Positions 1 to 9,881 of a stretch of DNA of 64,000 bases are shown piece after piece. The notes under the pieces are model-generated. The model was not told the origin of the DNA, made no database searches, and saw only the letters and a program-made list of their open reading frames with translations. Made by a program: the position numbers and the translations under genes. Within the stretch, counting starts at the first letter, position 1. Every line of letters starts with the position of its first letter. This DNA comes from Blakeslea trispora. Its lineage: Eukaryota > Mucoromycota > Mucoromycetes > Mucorales > Choanephoraceae. Location: contig JAIWNE010000150.1 of the NCBI GenBank assembly GCA_025331445.1, positions 1-64,000 on the forward strand, given 5' to 3'.

Positions 1-963
1 TATTCAAAAATTATCGTCCCGAAAATCGACTTTTTTTTTTTCTTATCATGACTACCTCATGAGACATGAGTCTACAGAGTTGAGACTACCATGGTTGAAT
101 AGCGTTTTTCTTCTACTTTCATCTTTGCTATTCATTATGCCTCTTAAAAAGTGTTTATACAATCATGTCTTAGATTCCACTAAATTCTCAGACGAAACTT
201 ACATCCTAAAAAGTCGAATGTACCAGGTACTCATCGATGGGACTCTTGACGAACCCCATACCCAAGCCTTGGACCTAAGTACCAGACTAAGTTACATTCT
301 TGACATCACGCCTCATGCATCACAAAGAGCGATTGCTATAGCAAATGGTAAAGCGGAAGGTTCCGTAAGTAGACCTGTAGGTCGTCCTTGCAAGAGTCTT
401 AGAACGGAATATAGTTCTGCCGTAACAAAGATTGTCAAAAATAACAATCAAATAGGCTACCCAAACACCGTCAAAGCGAGAGCAGCAGCGTTGAAAGACG
501 ACTATTTCTTTGATATATCTCATCAATCACTTTTGAGACATTTTCATGAGCTAAATACGAGATACAAAAAGGGTAAGAGGAGAAATATCGGACATGAAGA
601 GAAAGCTTGACAAAGACCTAAAGAGGGCTCCTGAAAACCATCTCCTCAAAGTCTGGAAAGGTTGTATTGCTCAAGCAAGGGTGTACCGTGAGGATTTCCT
701 CAAGTTAAATGAGTCTGAGGAGCCTCTAAAAGAAATTCATGATGTTGAAATGACTTCTTCCTGAGTTTGAATTTGTACAAAATTAATTATCATTTCAAAA
801 AAAAATTGTTTTTATTGCTCATCACACTCAACCTTTTCAATCCTAACAAAAAGTAGATAAAAAAATTGGCCATTTTTCTGAGCCTAACGGTACTACTTTC
901 ATTAAATTCTGATAACTGTAACTAGAGAAAATCAAAAACGGGGCGGGACGATAGTTTTTGAAT
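1..963 (+). mobile_element. Internally deleted DDE transposon with 21-bp terminal inverted repeats
   Basis: The first 21 bases (TATTCAAAAATTATCGTCCC and the following G) recur inverted at 943-963 with one mismatch, so the window opens exactly at a transposon end. Between them lie an N-terminal transposase piece and, almost directly after it, a C-terminal piece, with the catalytic core missing. This is the structure of a non-autonomous deletion derivative. The left flank is outside the window, so the target-site duplication cannot be checked. Confidence 0.75.
59..764 (+). pseudogene. Transposase remnant: N-terminal HTH region joined to C-terminal helix, catalytic core lost
   Basis: The reading frame from 59 to 610 encodes 183 residues with a GRP (AT-hook-like) motif near residue 109 and a helix-turn-helix-like stretch, ending in NTRYKKGKRRNIGHE. 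I know that ending from fungal DDE transposases, where it precedes the catalytic core. An overlapping frame at 594-764 then encodes KVWKGCIAQARVYREDFLK and a short acidic tail, resembling the extreme C-terminus of the same proteins. No catalytic Asp/Glu motifs lie between, so an internal deletion is inferred. The element at 53.9-55.3 kb looks like a member of the same broad family, carrying the DDE core that is missing here. The protein is not expected to be catalytically active. Confidence 0.6.
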
Positions 964-976
964 ATATCTCTAATAA

Positions 977-1806
977 CTAAAATTGAAGATGAGCTAAAGG
1001 GAGAGGTGAAATGCCTTGCTTATAGAGAGCTTCTTTTAGGTATTGTTGTATCAAACGAGTAGCAGAGGGAATATTAGTAGACAATACAAAAAGGACAGAG
1101 TCAAAGATATAGGCCCAATGACTACGCCAGATAGCAAAAAGAGAGGAGCAAATAATAGCACTAGCATCAGCAATAGAACAGTCAGGACGAACACCAGGAA
1201 AATAAAGATATAATAAGGCAATATGAACAGCTTCTATTGAGAAAGACACCACGCCCAGACAGAAGTCTTTAAAGGGCAGAGAAAAAGAAAATGGTTGAGA
1301 GAGCCATCCTCAATCGAACATATATCACATAATGGAGAACCAAAGTATGCCGGACTTAGCTGATTCAACAGAAGACGAGAGAGGATCTTATGATGTAGTA
1401 ACCGAAACCACATGTTACAGCCAGTATAGGTGAGAGGAAAGCGCCAAAAGGCTGATCAGAGTATTGAAGGCAAAGTAATCCTTGGGTTGAGGGGATGGGG
1501 ACAAAAAAAAAAAGGTTGGAGATGGATGGCATTCTGTTGGATTAGTGCTAGGAAACGACGGCTTAAACGAGGAGAGCAACAAAGTCCAGAAATAAGTTTA
1601 GGACGAAGACATAGAGTATCAATAGCAATGCTATAGGCAGTAGAAGCAGGTAAATTTTGCAGAGAACGAGATAAGGTAACTGTTGCTGAAGGCACACATA
1701 TCGAGGCCAGGGGTAATTGAATTATATGATTTGGAAATTTTATTATTGGAAACATCTGGCTGCTTTCAGAATAAACAGAAAGCAAAAATATCCTTTGACA
1801 ACACAA
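977..1806 (-). pseudogene. 3' fragment of a LINE-type retrotransposon (reverse transcriptase C-terminal zinc-binding region)
   Basis: Read on the minus strand, 1456-1806, then about 1255-1420, then 977-1252 give successive pieces of a non-LTR retrotransposon ORF2 C-terminus. The central piece contains NMWFRLLHHKIL followed by CDICSIEDGSLNHFLFLCP, matching the zf-RVT pattern C-x2-C...H...C. The last piece contains FAIWRSHWAYIFD, a typical LINE tail motif. The pieces are in different frames: the zinc-finger frame meets a stop near 1233 while the tail motif is in another frame, so the copy is dead. Its 3' end abuts the deleted DDE element. No poly(A) or target duplication is visible. Confidence 0.65.
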
Positions 1807-1877
1807 ACAGAATGCTTGCTTTACTTGTCATGATCAAAACTGTTGCCGACAGATTTAGCTATACATCTGTCAAATAA

Positions 1878-2377
1878 TTTAGAAATTAAGCTATATTTCA
1901 TACAAGCTAGCGGTAAGGAGACGCATGTTAAACAAGAAGGAGAAAAAAAAAACTAACCCTTGAATACAGACAAGTATCTTCGTTTATAGTCAATTCAGTA
2001 TGTAAGTAACGGCACTTATATATTCAATTGTGAAGATAAAGTCGTAATCAAGGAGGATAAAAGTCAAGTCCAGCAAGTGTTGACCCCTTTGTTAGATTCT
2101 TTTTTGCCTTGTAGTTAAAGTTAATATTTTATGTCAATCAACTACAGCTAACAATACTTAATATGAATAGTTACTTAGACTTGTTTGACTGAAACTTCTG
2201 ATTTATTGCAACAATTAAAACTTCAAGACGAAAAAAATAAAAATCTTAGTCAGGACAGCAATAGCCCGTAACCACTACTTCCTGACATTGTTTATCGCAA
2301 GGTTTTCCGCTCGACATACAATATGCACGGAAAGGGATTTGGAAGGCAACCAGCCAATAGTTCACCCGAAAGTAATT
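1878..2377. other. Intergenic, no gene seen
   Basis: AT-rich sequence with scattered stops in all frames. The only structure I see is a small hairpin candidate, with GTCAGGA near 2253 and TCCTGAC near 2280. Confidence 0.5.
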
Positions 2378-2633
2378 AAATCAAGATGTTGCCGAAGCGA
2401 AGGCAGAAAATGTGGTTAATGCCCACCCTTCATCTTGGTTCAAAGTATTCAAAAATCTTTTTTAAATGTGATTAGCTAACCCTTCTTCCCCTCCCAAAAA
2501 AAAATCGAATTATGTGAAAGATATGAAGAAAAGGGGATTGAGATTTATTACTATTACTATATATGAGAAATAAAGCGCGGCTCTGAAAGCATTAACCATA
2601 TTTTCTGCCTTCGCTTCGGCAACATGTTGATTT
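2378..2633. repeat. Foldback/MITE-like element with 45-bp inverted arms
   Basis: The arm 2378-2422 is inverted at 2589-2633 with 43 of 45 positions matching; the core is GTTGCCGAAGCGAAGGCAGA. The inner flank of the right arm (AAAGCGCGGCTCTGAAAGC, about 2572-2590) resembles a segment at about 24.67 kb and 56.41 kb, so these repeats appear related. No coding capacity. Confidence 0.75.
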
Positions 2634-2869
2634 TCTCTATTGGATTTTAAAATAAAAGGTGTCCATTATGTTTCCAGAGGTATCCGAAATTTGTTATAAA
2701 GAATTTTATTCGCGTTTATTCTTTTTTTTTTATGCTGATACCTACATGGGTTATTTAACAGCATTCAAACTCCATGCTAACTTTTTTTTGTCACACATCG
2801 CAGAGAGGTGTAATAAGTTCGGGGATATGCCATGATAACTGGTTTTCACAAATAAACCAAATCATAAGG

Positions 2870-2963
2870 ATTAAAGTTCCGCGCACCTAGGTTTTGCAAC
2901 AAGGTTTTGTCAAATGCCTACGTAGGCATTTGAACAGCCAATAATATTCGAGCAGTTTGGTGC
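2870..2963 (+). repeat. MULE left terminal inverted repeat (94 bp)
   Basis: Starts ATTAAAGTTCCGCGCACC and is identical to the reverse complement of 6584-6677. It contains a perfect 22-bp palindrome at 2911-2932 centred on TACGTA. Confidence 0.9.
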
Positions 2964-3026
2964 ATGAATTCAAAATAAATTTTTAAAAAAAAGGAAAGTA
3001 AAGGTGGCATATCATATTTTTTTTGG

Positions 3027-6000
3027 TTAATAAATGAGCGAAAAGTCTTCTAAAGAGTGTCTTTTGCAGTTGAAGGAGTGTCCTGGGTAAGTTCTTGGCC
3101 ATCTTGGCTTTGAATTGGGCTTGAGCTCTACAATGTAAAAATGACTATTGTAGAGTTGCAATGGAATGGGGCGAACAGGGAAGGGAGGGGAAAAGTAAGG
3201 AGCGAATGTGGTACTTTGATTATCGGGCATATAGCAAGCAATAGCTCTGCTAAAGGTATCCGCTGCTAATTGGACCATTTTGGGAAATTGGAACCAATTA
3301 TCAGTGATACCTGCTGAAGTGTCGTTGCTAAGCTTGCTTTGGATACTTTCAAATGTACCAGAGAGAACTTCAGAGGCGGAGGGAGAGCTACCAAAAACTT
3401 GGCGGTAGAATTGCTCATTCTTTCTCAAACACAAGAGCATCTCATGCCTGACCTTGCCAAAACTGGCTTCATCATCGAAAATGGCATGAGCAATTGCTCT
3501 ATAGCCACAATTACCATCAGGCGAAGGATTGAAGTGGCCTGTCACTTGCTTGGCACTCAATCCTTTAGGGATTGGAATGGCTAGGCGGACTACTTCAACC
3601 ATTTAGTGTCTATGTTAATTTCAGTTTTTGGTATCAATACCTTGGGCAACTTCTTTTTGACTTGCTTTTTCTTGTTTGGCAAGTTGGGCGATTTTGTCCA
3701 TCTCTCTCTCCAAAGCAATTTTTTCGCGGGTAGTGTTTTTAGGACGACCTTTGATGTCATATACTATTGGAGGAGGAAGGATGCGCTCAACTTGCTTGTC
3801 ATCAGAATACTTGCTTATGATTGCTCTAAGCTCATCCTCTAAGCTGATTCTTTCTCCTTGAGTTTTTAAGTCTGCATTGATATATTGCAGCTTCTGCAAC
3901 TGAACCTCTACAGGCTTTCTGACTTCATGCTCTTCAGGATTATGCTCCTTGCTGGCATTTGTCATTTCAGCAATAGTAGCAACTTTAAAACAAGGATATT
4001 AGACATTTGTTTGATACTCTATACTCTAATCTACTAACCTCTGCCATTCTGATACATAATGTGCCATCTTCTGTGGACGGCAGCTAATGGAATAGGACCA
4101 TTATATCTTGCAATTCGATGTCTGCAAGGAAGACGGTATGCTCTACGCAATTCGCAAAGGCATTTACCTGTAGTAGGATCCACATGAGAGACATGATCAG
4201 GATCAGCTTTGTTGTCCATCAAATTGATGTATTCGAAACGAATACGATCAAAGGCAAAGCTGGTGATCCTGCCTGTCAGTTGGCTCATCTTGTCATCAAT
4301 TTCATGGCCAGTCTTATCCTTCAATATCGTTTCAAACAAAGACTCACGTACAGTTTGTCTGTTTCTGTAGCTTTCCTGTATCCGAAAATAAAGCGAATTA
4401 ACCAAACTTGATCCAGACACAATTGTAACAATTAACTCACTCTTCCTTCAACCCATTCGCGAATTTTCTTGGTCACCAAGCCAAGCGAACCAGAAGATGT
4501 CTTGTTGTGGCGCTTAATGCCACTGTGAGTACTTTCGACTCTGTTAGACGTGCGATTGCCCATGTGCACATAGGTGTTGACATAATAGCCAACCCAATGG
4601 CGACGAAAGGCCATCATGCTATACAAGTTTGAACGTTAGAAAAACTCATGCTAAATGCTCTATAACTTATTTTCATTCACATTACCTGTCAAGATACGTT
4701 TTCATCTCTTTGCCTTTATCAACGCAAAGATTATCTTGAGAGACAAACGCATCGTACTCGTTCTTGAAGCTTATCAATGCTTCCTTGGTGTTAGATTGAA
4801 AAGCTATCTTGTGAACAATAGCTTTGAATCGCTTCTCCAGCAAAGGGCGGCTTTCTTTGTCTACAAAGAGAGCAATGCAAAAATAAGTTGTCTTTACTCA
4901 TAAGAAAGTTGAATACTAAATTACCAAGCTGAACTTTCTTGCTCATGCTTTTGATGAGTCTTTTCATAAAGTTGTGCACAATGTGCACATAACACAAAAT
5001 GTGTCTTGACTCAGGAAACACAACCTTAATAGCATTCATCAAGGCTTGATCCTTATCAGTGACAAAGTTGTCAGGAAGAAGACTGGGATCAGTTCCACTG
5101 GGCCAAGCAATGCTTCTCAGTTGCTTCATGGCCCACTCATAAGACTCGGTAGTCTCCTTTCTCATCCAACATCCAGCAACATGGATGGTTGCAAGTTGGC
5201 TTCGGCGATACTCCGAAGCTACTGTGCCTGCAACAACAATGTTGAGCAACACCATGCGGTGGCTGTTGGTTTTGTATGTTGCATCAATGATGACACTTTC
5301 AGGGAGTCGTCTGAGCTCATCCCTTCCATGCTCATGCATGAAGAAGACAGCATTCACCTTATCATCACTGTCTACTCTGGTACGTACTTGATGCCCAGTT
5401 TGCTCCAAATCTGAGATAAACTCAGGCATACCAGAAAACTGGTCATTGCAGAAGCGTTGCTGAATGTTATGCAAATCGCTTAATGTGATGCCATTATCAA
5501 CTTGCTTTTCTACCAACAACTAGTAAGATGTACGTATATTAGTATTGTCAAATGAAAGAATAAAATGGAATTCTGTCGAATTCAAAAGTAAAAGGATTTG
5601 GTCTAAAGCAGCAAAAATGATATAAGACGAGAAAAGGATATGAAATCAAATCACTCATTCTTTATTTCCTCTCTTTATTTTGTGTTAAAAGACATTCCAT
5701 CAACTAAATATTCATCTCTCAAATGCAACACCGTCGAAATGAACATAGCTGTATAAAAAATATATAGCATAAAGAAGCTCATCTTACCTTCAAAACACTT
5801 CTAGGAGTTTCTCCTTTCTTCATCATGCTACAAGCCGCTTCAAAATCTTCGGGGAGAAGCTTCCTGAAGACCGAATAGGTTGACAAGTCACTGCTAAGAG
5901 CATGGTTATGCTCAAGAGTGACTTGGCGAACCTTCCAGGGCCTCTCAGTATCGCGTCCTACAGAAGCATAGATGCGCAAAGGGCATCGCTTTCTGCCAGA

Positions 6001-6468
6001 TTGATAGCGTCGTCCACTCTTGTTCGCATCTATGAAAAAGGAGTCCAGTCAATCGCTTGATTCAGCTAATCCATTTTGTTTATAATTCTCTATGCAGCAC
6101 ATACCCTCGGAGCTTTCTTCTCGCTCAGCGTCGGCTTCAACTTTCTTGGCCTTTCTATAAGCACCGCCATGTCTACATTGCAAGACAATGTAGCTGTTCT
6201 TGCTACTTCTAGCAGTGGTGATTGGGCAATTGAACTCTTTGCCCAAAGCCTGTGCTTTGTCACGAAGCTCGTCTAAGCTTCTGAACTTGGCACCTACAAA
6301 GAAGATTTTTCCAAGTTCTTCCTTCATATCGTTGGAGGATTCGGCAACGACGGTTGGTACAACTTCGTGTTCGCTTTCCTCTCTAGTTTCGTCATGATCA
6401 AGCGATTCAGCATCACTGAAATCATTCCAGTCGCAAGTGACAGTGGCACTAGTCGTCATTCGTCTCAT
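3027..6468 (-). CDS. MULE transposase with C-terminal OTU-type cysteine protease domain (928 aa, 8 exons)
   Basis: Exons (minus strand): 6468-6105, 6029-5788, 5519-4925, 4860-4686, 4618-4441, 4375-4039, 3982-3641, 3580-3027. Every intron is GT...AG and phase closes over 2787 nt. Domains in order: an acidic N-terminus; a FAR1/WRKY-GCM1-like zinc finger (Cys81, Cys98, HNH at 162-164); the MULE transposase core with Asp281 (VIIDATYKTN), Asp357 (FVTDKDQAL) and Glu487 (NRVESTHSGIK), the likely DDE triad; a SWIM finger (C590-x-C592-x9-C602-x-H604); and an OTU fold with PDGNCGYRAI (Asp766, Cys769) and SHFYIVE (His891). The OTU domain is joined by a 60-nt intron (3640-3581) that removes three in-frame stops. 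If that intron is not used, the OTU would be a separate 191-aa ORF starting at 3602, in the same frame. The transposase should excise and integrate the element; the role of the OTU protease (deubiquitination of host factors?) is inference. Confidence 0.85.
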
Positions 6469-6583
6469 TTGAGAATCGGTAACGGTAAGTTGAGAGTTGT
6501 CTAAAGATACTTGAGAGTTCGTAATGGAAAAATAACAGAAAGAAAAAAAGGTTTAATTCGAAAAAGCAAAAAAAAATCTTCAG

Positions 6584-6677
6584 GCACCAAACTGCTCGAA
6601 TATTATTGGCTGTTCAAATGCCTACGTAGGCATTTGACAAAACCTTGTTGCAAAACCTAGGTGCGCGGAACTTTAAT
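6584..6677 (-). repeat. MULE right terminal inverted repeat (94 bp)
   Basis: Mirror of the left repeat with no mismatches seen, including the 22-bp palindrome at about 6615-6636. It lies 115 bp upstream of the transposase start codon, so it probably carries or overlaps the promoter. Confidence 0.9.
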
Positions 6678-6744
6678 CATAATAAGGCTACTGTCTACCT
6701 TTCAGGTTTGAACTTCCGTATTCGCACAAACTATCAATTCGTTT

Positions 6745-7017
6745 CTATAAAAGGCAGACCATAAACTCAAAAGTAGCTGATGTACAAGACATCGACTTGT
6801 TTGACATTCTTGGATCTCGAACAATTGAAAATGGAGACACAAAATAGCCATTGTATTTCACAAATTTAATTGCATCCTTTAGATCAAAAGACAGATGAGG
6901 ACCATTTGTAATACCTACAGAATTAAACGGAAAAAGAAACGCCATCACATATTAAATCCTCAAAAAGAGAAATCAATAATGGTAGATCTTAGATTATGAT
7001 TTACCTCGATCTACCAT
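6745..7017 (-). CDS. Small hypothetical protein, two exons (60 aa)
   Basis: A possible start ATG at 7017 gives a 13-nt first exon (7017-7005), a GTAAAT...CTGTAG intron, and a second exon 6914-6745 ending in a stop; phase closes at 60 residues. I do not recognise the product. It could be the tail of a larger gene or a chance ORF. The first ten bases of the ORF recur inverted inside the intron (AATGGTAGATC versus GATCTACCATT), placing the 5' splice site in a hairpin loop. It lies just outside the MULE right end. Confidence 0.3.
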
Positions 7018-7172
7018 TGTCACTCTTTGTTAAGCTCATTGTCTGCTAATGCACATCAAATTATCTCTCTCCTCTCTCTCTTCCCTCCTTTTTTTTTCTT
7101 TAATTTCGTGTTAGCTATAATTCGTGTTTCAAAAAAGAAAAGAGAGATCAATGATATATACAATTTACTATT

Positions 7173-9079
7173 TTATGCAGTTTTAGTGAGATTTGTTGAG
7201 TTATTAACAAGAGAGAAATGCTCATTATCGCCATTCAGGAATGCAAATGTTGCCTGCATGTCTAACAAGCTGTCCATGTCATATAGTTCCATTTTGGAGT
7301 TCATACTAGCCATGGATTTAGATGGTTTGATAGAAGACAATCTCTTTTTTGCTTTTTCTTCTCCCAAAGTAGTGATTGCAGATACATTAGCGAGTGTGGG
7401 CATTGTGGTACTGGTAGATAGACTGGGAAGAGGAACAACTTCACTCAAAGACGCTGTTTGCTTCGGTGTAATAAGGGGTGTAGGAGGTGCACTCTTTCGA
7501 TGGTTTGAATCGTTTGTAGTTTCCTCAACTGGTTTTTTGGCTTTCTTCTTCCTTGAAAAAAAGGAGCTGAGAGATCTTCTTTGTTTAAAATTGGTATCTA
7601 ATTTATGAACCTCGGGTTGTGTAGGTGTAGGAGGTGTGGTCTTGGCTTTGCTGGACGGTAAGGAGCGGGATTCTTTTATTGGTGAGGGGCACTGTTCCTT
7701 ATGAAGTGGAGGTAGTGGCGTGACAGGTGGTAATGAAGATGATCTAGATACCGATGCTGGTGGAATTGGTATTGGTAGTAACTGTTGCTGTTGTTGCTGT
7801 TGTTGCTGTTGTTGCTGTTGTTGCTGTAAAGGAGGAGATGTGTAAGTTTGTGAGGATAGCGTAGCTTGTGCTTGCGCTAATACTGCTTGAGCTTGAGCTT
7901 GAGCTGTTAAGGGTCGTGGTACTTTTGCTGGTGTTATAGGAGGTGATACTATTTGTTGTGGCGATGATGATGATGGTATAAATGCTGGTAACTGTTGTTG
8001 TGCAACCTCTGTTGATTCTCGGTATTGTTTTCGTAATTGGACTGCAGGCGTGGGCCTACTGTGGATTGGTTCTTCTACTTGAGGCTGCAATATGTAGTCT
8101 CTGATATGAGCTCGGTTTCTCAACAAGGATTCGCTTGCAGAGATAGCAGAGTTGACCGAGCAAGTTGAGCGATTCACTTGTTGCTGGGGATGAAATTGGA
8201 TTTCTTGTGTTCCGACAGAAGAGAGTCTATGCTGACTTACATAGGAACTACAAGTAGCTGAATCCTCTATCTCTTTAGGTTCTTCGTCTATTGCTATGGA
8301 TACTTCTGGAGTTTCTTCTTCCCTTGTCACTTGTGGTTCTCCTTCTTCTTCTTGGTGTGGTTTCTGAAGTTGTTGAGATAGATTATCTGAACCGCATGTG
8401 GTGACAATTTCGTCGTTATGATGTTCATTCTCTAGAGGAATCATTGGTTCTTCAAAAGATGCATGCCATTGTCGTTGCCACTGCCTGGCCTCTTCAAACA
8501 TACTGAACCAATTATAAGGCATGTTGGATGATATATTTTTAGACCATAAATGAATGGGCGGATTTCCCAATCGATCAAATGCTGGATAAGCATCAAAATC
8601 ATTAGGTAAATATCTAGTAGCAAGATATAAGTTGAAATGCAAGAGATGGTTTGAAATAAAAGAGATGTATACCTTGCTTCTGACCATCGAACGGGTGAAT
8701 CCATCATTAGATCAGAACCTTTTTATGTACAAAAGAATGATATAAGTAACACGTTTATCTGTTTGAGATAGATCATGAAAAGAGAAAAAAAGCTCTTACG
8801 CAAAACTGAGAAGCAACACATATCATCATCCCAACCTATTTTGACAAATCAATCAACCATGTGTTTTTTTTTTAAGAATAAAGAATAGAAAATTTTACCC
8901 TGGAACAAGGCAATTACAACTAACTTTATTTTGATAATGTAAAGTTCACCTTGCTGTAATTCAGAAAAAGGCACCATTTCCAATAAATTTTGTTGAGTGG
9001 ATATTGGTCTATCATGCGCCATATTCATCTGAGCGTGCGAATTAGACCAATAATGGGCAGATTGTCTATTTTCTAGCAT
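7173..9079 (-). CDS. Unknown Gln/Ser/Pro-rich protein with conserved-looking N-terminus (567 aa, 4 exons)
   Basis: Exons 9079-8899, 8835-8800, 8718-8673 and 8613-7173; GT-AG introns, phase closes over 1704 nt. The first ~170 residues look folded and include MVPFSELQQGELYIIK, GWDDDMCC, and a stretch rich in W/Y/F (NPPIHLWSKN, MPYNWFSMFEEARQW). The rest is low complexity: an acidic segment, a pure glutamine tract encoded by CAA/CAG at about 7783-7826, proline clusters, and a basic patch RRSLSSFFSRKKKAKK near the C-terminus that could be a nuclear signal or membrane-binding patch. No known domain is recognised. The composition suggests a regulatory or scaffold protein, but function is unknown. 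Confidence 0.65.
7783..7826 (-). repeat. CAG/CAA trinucleotide repeat coding for polyglutamine
   Basis: On the plus strand this is (TGTTGC/TGTTGT)n. It encodes about 15 consecutive Gln in the unknown protein and is likely to vary in length between strains. Confidence 0.8.
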
Positions 9080-9881
9080 ATTCAGACAAGGAAAGGAAAA
9101 AAACAATTAAAGGGAAGAAACAAAGAAAAAGAGAGAGAGAGAGAGAGAGAAAGGGGAAAAAAAAGGAAGGCAACAGCTATTGAAAGCACTATTTATGGAA
9201 GTTACCTGCTCACAAAAAAATCGTGTTCACTAAAAAAAGAAAGAAAGATCGCTAGTTTAAAAAAATTACATCTGCACTAAATTAAAATCCTGTGTTAGCA
9301 TCTTGCTTAAAGACCATCAAGGGCAATTTCCTAAAGTACGATCATCCTTCCAGTAATACAATAGTAAAAATGCATATTGTATATTAGTAACATTGACTTA
9401 TGCTTGCCATGTTCGTTTAAAAAAAAACGAAAGGACTGGGGGATGTTTTTTCTAAAATGAAATGAATGGCTTACCACTGTAGCAATTAGACGTGTATTAT
9501 AAATCCTTCTTTCCTCGAAATCTAATGAAACAGCTAAATAATCTCAAAATCACTTGTCAGCCTTCATTGAATCCATTCTGAAAAAAATTATACATGTTGC
9601 ATGAGAACAGTAAAACTTTGCCAAGCACATTCCATAAAAAGCAGAACACACGCACACGAAATCAAAGTTTAAATCCAAGCAGGATGCTGCAACAATTGAT
9701 GATGATAATGAAGTCAAAAGGGTTGAAGAGAGTGGGAAAAAGAAAGGATGATCTCTGAACTACATAACCTGTAAAAAGAAAGAAACCGAGGTTCTGGTTT
9801 TTGGGCAATAGTATAAAGTAGTAATATTGGATGATGATTTATAATGCATTCATGCACCAATAACTTTATTAATACAGCAAT
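9080..9881. other. Intergenic region with (GA)10 microsatellite
   Basis: Contains the promoter of the Q-rich gene and the 3' flank of the SDR gene. A (GA)n tract lies at about 9131-9150, followed by A-rich tracts. No ORF worth annotating. Confidence 0.6.

Larger units (their letters stand above)
2870..6677 (-). mobile_element. Structurally complete Mutator-like element (MULE), about 3.8 kb
   Basis: Perfect 94-bp terminal inverted repeats (2870-2963 and 6584-6677) bracket a single eight-exon transposase gene. The flanks carry ATCATAAGG (2861-2869) and ATAATAAGG (6679-6687), a candidate 9-bp target-site duplication with one mismatch and a one-base offset on the right. A 9-bp duplication and long TIRs are typical of MULEs. 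Identical TIRs and an uninterrupted reading frame suggest recent insertion. Confidence 0.88.

Noticed and set aside
2253..2286. 7-bp hairpin as a ncRNA or terminator
   Set aside because: Stem too short and loop too long to support a call in a eukaryotic intergenic region.
7027..7608. 193-codon plus-strand frame overlapping the Q-rich gene
   Set aside because: Antisense to the last exon of the better supported minus-strand gene; hydrophobic translation arises from antisense Ser/Lys codons.
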